Shown here piece after piece: positions 61,399-64,000 of a stretch of DNA of 64,000 nucleotides (within the stretch, counting starts at the first letter, position 1; each line of letters opens with the position of its first letter). This DNA is from an uncultured Coriobacteriaceae bacterium (GTDB lineage Bacteria > Actinomycetota > Coriobacteriia > Coriobacteriales > UMGS124). A model generated the notes under the pieces. It was not told where the DNA came from. It searched no databases and saw only the letters and a program-made list of their open reading frames with translations. Both the position numbers and the translations under genes were made by a program. The stretch is taken from contig UQBS01000004.1 of the NCBI GenBank assembly GCA_900539345.1, positions 24,425-88,424 of the forward strand. Direction: 5' to 3'.

Positions 61399-64000
61399 GT
61401 GGCTAATCTCGAAATCGCACCCAATCCCACGGGTTCGTACCGTGAGAGGATCAGCTTCGGAAGCATCCCGCCTGTCATGGAGCTCCCCAACCTGATCTCC
61501 GTGCAGAAGGAATCGTTCAACAGGTTTATGTCCACTGGACTCGACGAGGCATTCAAGGATGTCTCGCCCATTGAGAACGCCACGAAGACCCTTGAGGTCA
61601 CGTTTGGCGCCCATGAGTTCGGCGACCCCAAGCACACCGTTGAGGAGTGCAAGGCCAAGGACATCAGCTATCAGGCCCCGCTGCTGACCGAGGTTCGCTT
61701 TACGAACCGTGAGACCGGTGAGATGAAGGAGCAGGTCGTGTTCATGGGCGATTTCCCGCTCATGACCGATCGCGGCACGTTCATCATCAACGGCACGGAG
61801 CGTGTTGTGGTTTCGCAGCTCGTCCGCTCGCCCGGTGTGTACTACTTCCGCGAGATCGACGCCAACAAGCTGATCTATCGCGTGCAGTTCATCCCCACGC
61901 GCGGTGCCTGGCTCGAGTTCGAGACTGACAAGCGCGGCACCATCGTCGTGAGCATCGACCGCAAGCGCAAGCAGCCCGCATCGATGTTCCTCCGTGCTCT
62001 GGGCATCGCTCAGACCAACGAGGAGATCATCGAGCTGCTCGGCGATTGTCCCATGGTGCAGCGCACCCTTGCGCGCGACACCACCACCACCCGCGAGGAC
62101 GCTCTTGTGGAGCTCTACAAGAAGCAGCGCCCCGGCGAGCCGCCTACGCTTGACTCGGCCAAGGCTCTGCTCGACGGCCTCTTCTTCAACCAGCAGCGTT
62201 ACGACCTCGCTTCGGTGGGTCGCTACAAGCTCAACAAGAAGCTTGGCCTCAACGTTGACTCCGACGTCTACGTTCTGACGCCTGAGGACATCATTGCCGC
62301 CCTTCGCTACCTCATCAACCTTCACGACGGTCTTGAGGGCTACGTCGTCGACGAACGCGACCACTTCGGCAACCGCCGCGTGCGTACCGTCGGCGAGCTT
62401 ATCGGCAATCAGTTCCGCGTGGGCCTGTCCCGCATGGAGCGCGTTGTGCGCGAGCGTATGGCCTCCCAGGAGGTCGATGAGATTACGCCTCAGTCGCTGA
62501 TCAACATCCGCCCCATCGTGGCCTCCATCAAGGAGTTCTTCGGTTCCAGCCAGCTGTCCCAGTTCATGGACCAGAACAACCCCCTCGCAGGCCTCACGCA
62601 CAAGCGTCGTCTGTCCGCCCTGGGCCCGGGCGGCGTTGCTGGTCACAAGACCGGCTCCAGCCGTCGTACGAACGTCCCCACCGAGGCCCGCGACGTTCAC
62701 AACTCGCACTACTCGCGTATGTGCCCCATCGAGACTCCCGAAGGCCCCAACATCGGCCTTATCGGCTCTCTGGCCATCTTCTCGCGTGTCAACAAGTTCG
62801 GCTTCATCGAGGTCCCGTACCGCCGTGTTGTCGATGGCAAGGTCACCGATGAGATCGACTACATGACCGCCGACGAGGAAGAGAGCCACGTTATCGCCCA
62901 GGCGGCCGAGCGTTTCGATGAGAACACGCGTGAGTTCATCACCGTCGATCCCATCACAGGCGAGGTCAAGCCTGCTACGCACATCATTGCCCGTACCAAG
63001 GACTTCTACGGCGACTTCGGTACTCCCGCCGAGGTTGCAGTGTCCGAGGTCGACTACATGGACGTCTCGCCGCGCCAGATGATCTCCATCGCCGCCACGC
63101 TCATCCCGTTCCTCGAGCACGATGACGCCAAGCGTACGCTCATGGGCGCAAACATGCAGCGCCAGGCTGTGCCGCTCATCCGTCCGGCTGCCCCCTACGT
63201 CGGCACCGGCATGGAGCTTCGCGCTGCCGTCGACTCCGGTGACATCCTGCGCGCCAAGAAGGACGGTGTCGTTGAGTACGCCGATGCCATGCAGGTCCGC
63301 ATCCGCGCCAACGACGGCACGGTTCAGACCTACAAGCTGCCCAAGTTCCAGCGCTCCAACCAGAGCACCTGCATCAACCACAAGCCCCTCGTCTACACCG
63401 GCCAGGAGGTCCACAAGGGCGACGTGCTCGCCGACGGTCCTTCCACCGATAAGGGTGAGCTCGCGCTTGGCCAGAACCTCACCGTGGCTTACATGCCCTG
63501 GGAAGGCTACAACTACGAGGACGCTATCATCGTCTCGGAGCGCGTCGTCCAGCAGGACCTTATGACGACGATCAACATCTCCAAGCACGAGATCGACGCC
63601 CGCGACACCAAGCTTGGTCCCGAGGAAATCACCCGCGAGATTCCCAACCTTGGCGAGGACATGACTGCCAACCTCGACGCCGACGGCATCATCCGCATCG
63701 GTGCTGAGGTTACTGCCGGCGACATTCTGGTCGGCAAGGTCACGCCCAAGGGCGAGAGTGCCCTTACCGCCGAGGAGCGCCTGCTGCGCGCCATCTTCGG
63801 TGCCAAGGCCCACGACGTGCGTGACACTTCGCTGAAGATGCCTCACGGCGCCTACGGCCGCGTCATCGACGTCGTCCGCTTCAGCCGTGAGAACGGCGAC
63901 GAGCTTCCGCCCGGCGTCAACGAGCTGGTGCGCGTCTACGTTGCCCAGCGCCGTAAGATCCAGCAGGGCGACAAGATCGCCGGTCGCCACGGCAACAAGG
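61399..64000 (+). CDS. rpoB: DNA-directed RNA polymerase subunit beta, 3' partial
   Basis: Open frame from the GTG at 61399 to the window end (867 codons seen of ~1150). The N-terminus reads VANLEIAPNPTGSYRERISFGSIP. Recognisable elements: LVRSPGVYYF, the rifampicin region SSQLSQFMDQNNPLAGLTHKRRLSALGPGG in parts, MCPIETPEGPNIGLIGSLA, and GDKIAGRHGNK at the edge. The rifampicin-site residues (Gln, Asp, His, Arg, Ser) are all wild-type. GAAGGAGG at 61382-61389 supports the GTG start. rpoC presumably follows outside the window. Confidence 0.97.
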   Translation, partial: MANLEIAPNPTGSYRERISFGSIPPVMELPNLISVQKESFNRFMSTGLDEAFKDVSPIENATKTLEVTFGAHEFGDPKHTVEECKAKDISYQAPLLTEVRFTNRETGEMKEQVVFMGDFPLMTDRGTFIINGTERVVVSQLVRSPGVYYFREIDANKLIYRVQFIPTRGAWLEFETDKRGTIVVSIDRKRKQPASMFLRALGIAQTNEEIIELLGDCPMVQRTLARDTTTTREDALVELYKKQRPGEPPTLDSAKALLDGLFFNQQRYDLASVGRYKLNKKLGLNVDSDVYVLTPEDIIAALRYLINLHDGLEGYVVDERDHFGNRRVRTVGELIGNQFRVGLSRMERVVRERMASQEVDEITPQSLINIRPIVASIKEFFGSSQLSQFMDQNNPLAGLTHKRRLSALGPGGVAGHKTGSSRRTNVPTEARDVHNSHYSRMCPIETPEGPNIGLIGSLAIFSRVNKFGFIEVPYRRVVDGKVTDEIDYMTADEEESHVIAQAAERFDENTREFITVDPITGEVKPATHIIARTKDFYGDFGTPAEVAVSEVDYMDVSPRQMISIAATLIPFLEHDDAKRTLMGANMQRQAVPLIRPAAPYVGTGMELRAAVDSGDILRAKKDGVVEYADAMQVRIRANDGTVQTYKLPKFQRSNQSTCINHKPLVYTGQEVHKGDVLADGPSTDKGELALGQNLTVAYMPWEGYNYEDAIIVSERVVQQDLMTTINISKHEIDARDTKLGPEEITREIPNLGEDMTANLDADGIIRIGAEVTAGDILVGKVTPKGESALTAEERLLRAIFGAKAHDVRDTSLKMPHGAYGRVIDVVRFSRENGDELPPGVNELVRVYVAQRRKIQQGDKIAGRHGNK

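Noticed and set aside
61243..63990. 915-codon open frame antisense to rpoB
   Set aside because: It is the shadow of the GC-rich rpoB frame on the opposite strand, low-complexity (Val/Asp/Leu/Gly-rich) and without family similarity.

Overview
The window is a 64 kb chromosomal segment from a GC-rich actinobacterium. Long antisense shadow frames, GTG starts and G/C-ending codons fit about 60-65% GC. The gene content (anaerobic cobalamin pathway with CbiK, LarB/LarC, a TsaB-RimI-TsaD fusion, ClpC, hisS next to clpC) points to a Coriobacteriia-like gut or anaerobic lineage; this placement is inference from gene content, not a database result. Both ends cut genes: an NAD(P)HX repair enzyme at the left and rpoB at the right.

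Region 1 (1-21.5 kb) is mostly housekeeping on the + strand: NnrE/NnrD, alanine racemase, family-4 uracil-DNA glycosylase, TsaE and a three-domain TsaB-RimI-TsaD protein for tRNA t6A, ComF, DinB (minus), an orphan solute-binding lipoprotein, long-form HPF, DegV, a 3-hydroxyisobutyrate-dehydrogenase-like enzyme with a His/Asp tail, RlmKL with an eroded RlmL half, a HEAT-like protein, LarC and LarB (minus), an isoaspartyl peptidase and a secreted PcsB-like wall hydrolase. A convergent gap at 21.5-21.9 kb holds two long hairpins that share the same 46-nt core.

Region 2 (21.9-44.5 kb) is a cobalamin island on the minus strand. Transcription order is cbiK, a NEAT-like surface protein, a BtuFCD-type ABC transporter, then cbiD, F, G, H, J, ET, A, B, P and C, mostly with 4-nt ATGA overlaps. 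A cobalamin riboswitch lies before cbiK. A second set (cobT, cobU, cobS, a short cobU paralogue) and a cobC-like phosphatase complete the lower-ligand and salvage steps. A type II restriction-modification pair sits between the short cobU paralogue and cobC with overlapping ends on both sides. CbiL is not encoded here.

Region 3 (44.6-46.1 kb) holds tRNA-Thr(CGT), a gene-free stretch with a 41-bp-period repeat in two inverted arms, and a small membrane-anchored HMA metal-binding protein.

Region 4 (46.2-64 kb) is core information processing: hisS with a Cys-rich tail, clpC, ispD-ispF-cysS-rlmB-yacP, a four-helix membrane protein, tRNA-Thr(TGT)/Tyr/Thr(GGT)/Met, tuf, rpmG, tRNA-Trp, secE, nusG, rplK, rplA, rplJ, rplL and rpoB. 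Promoters, terminators and ribosomal-protein leaders can be recognised between them.
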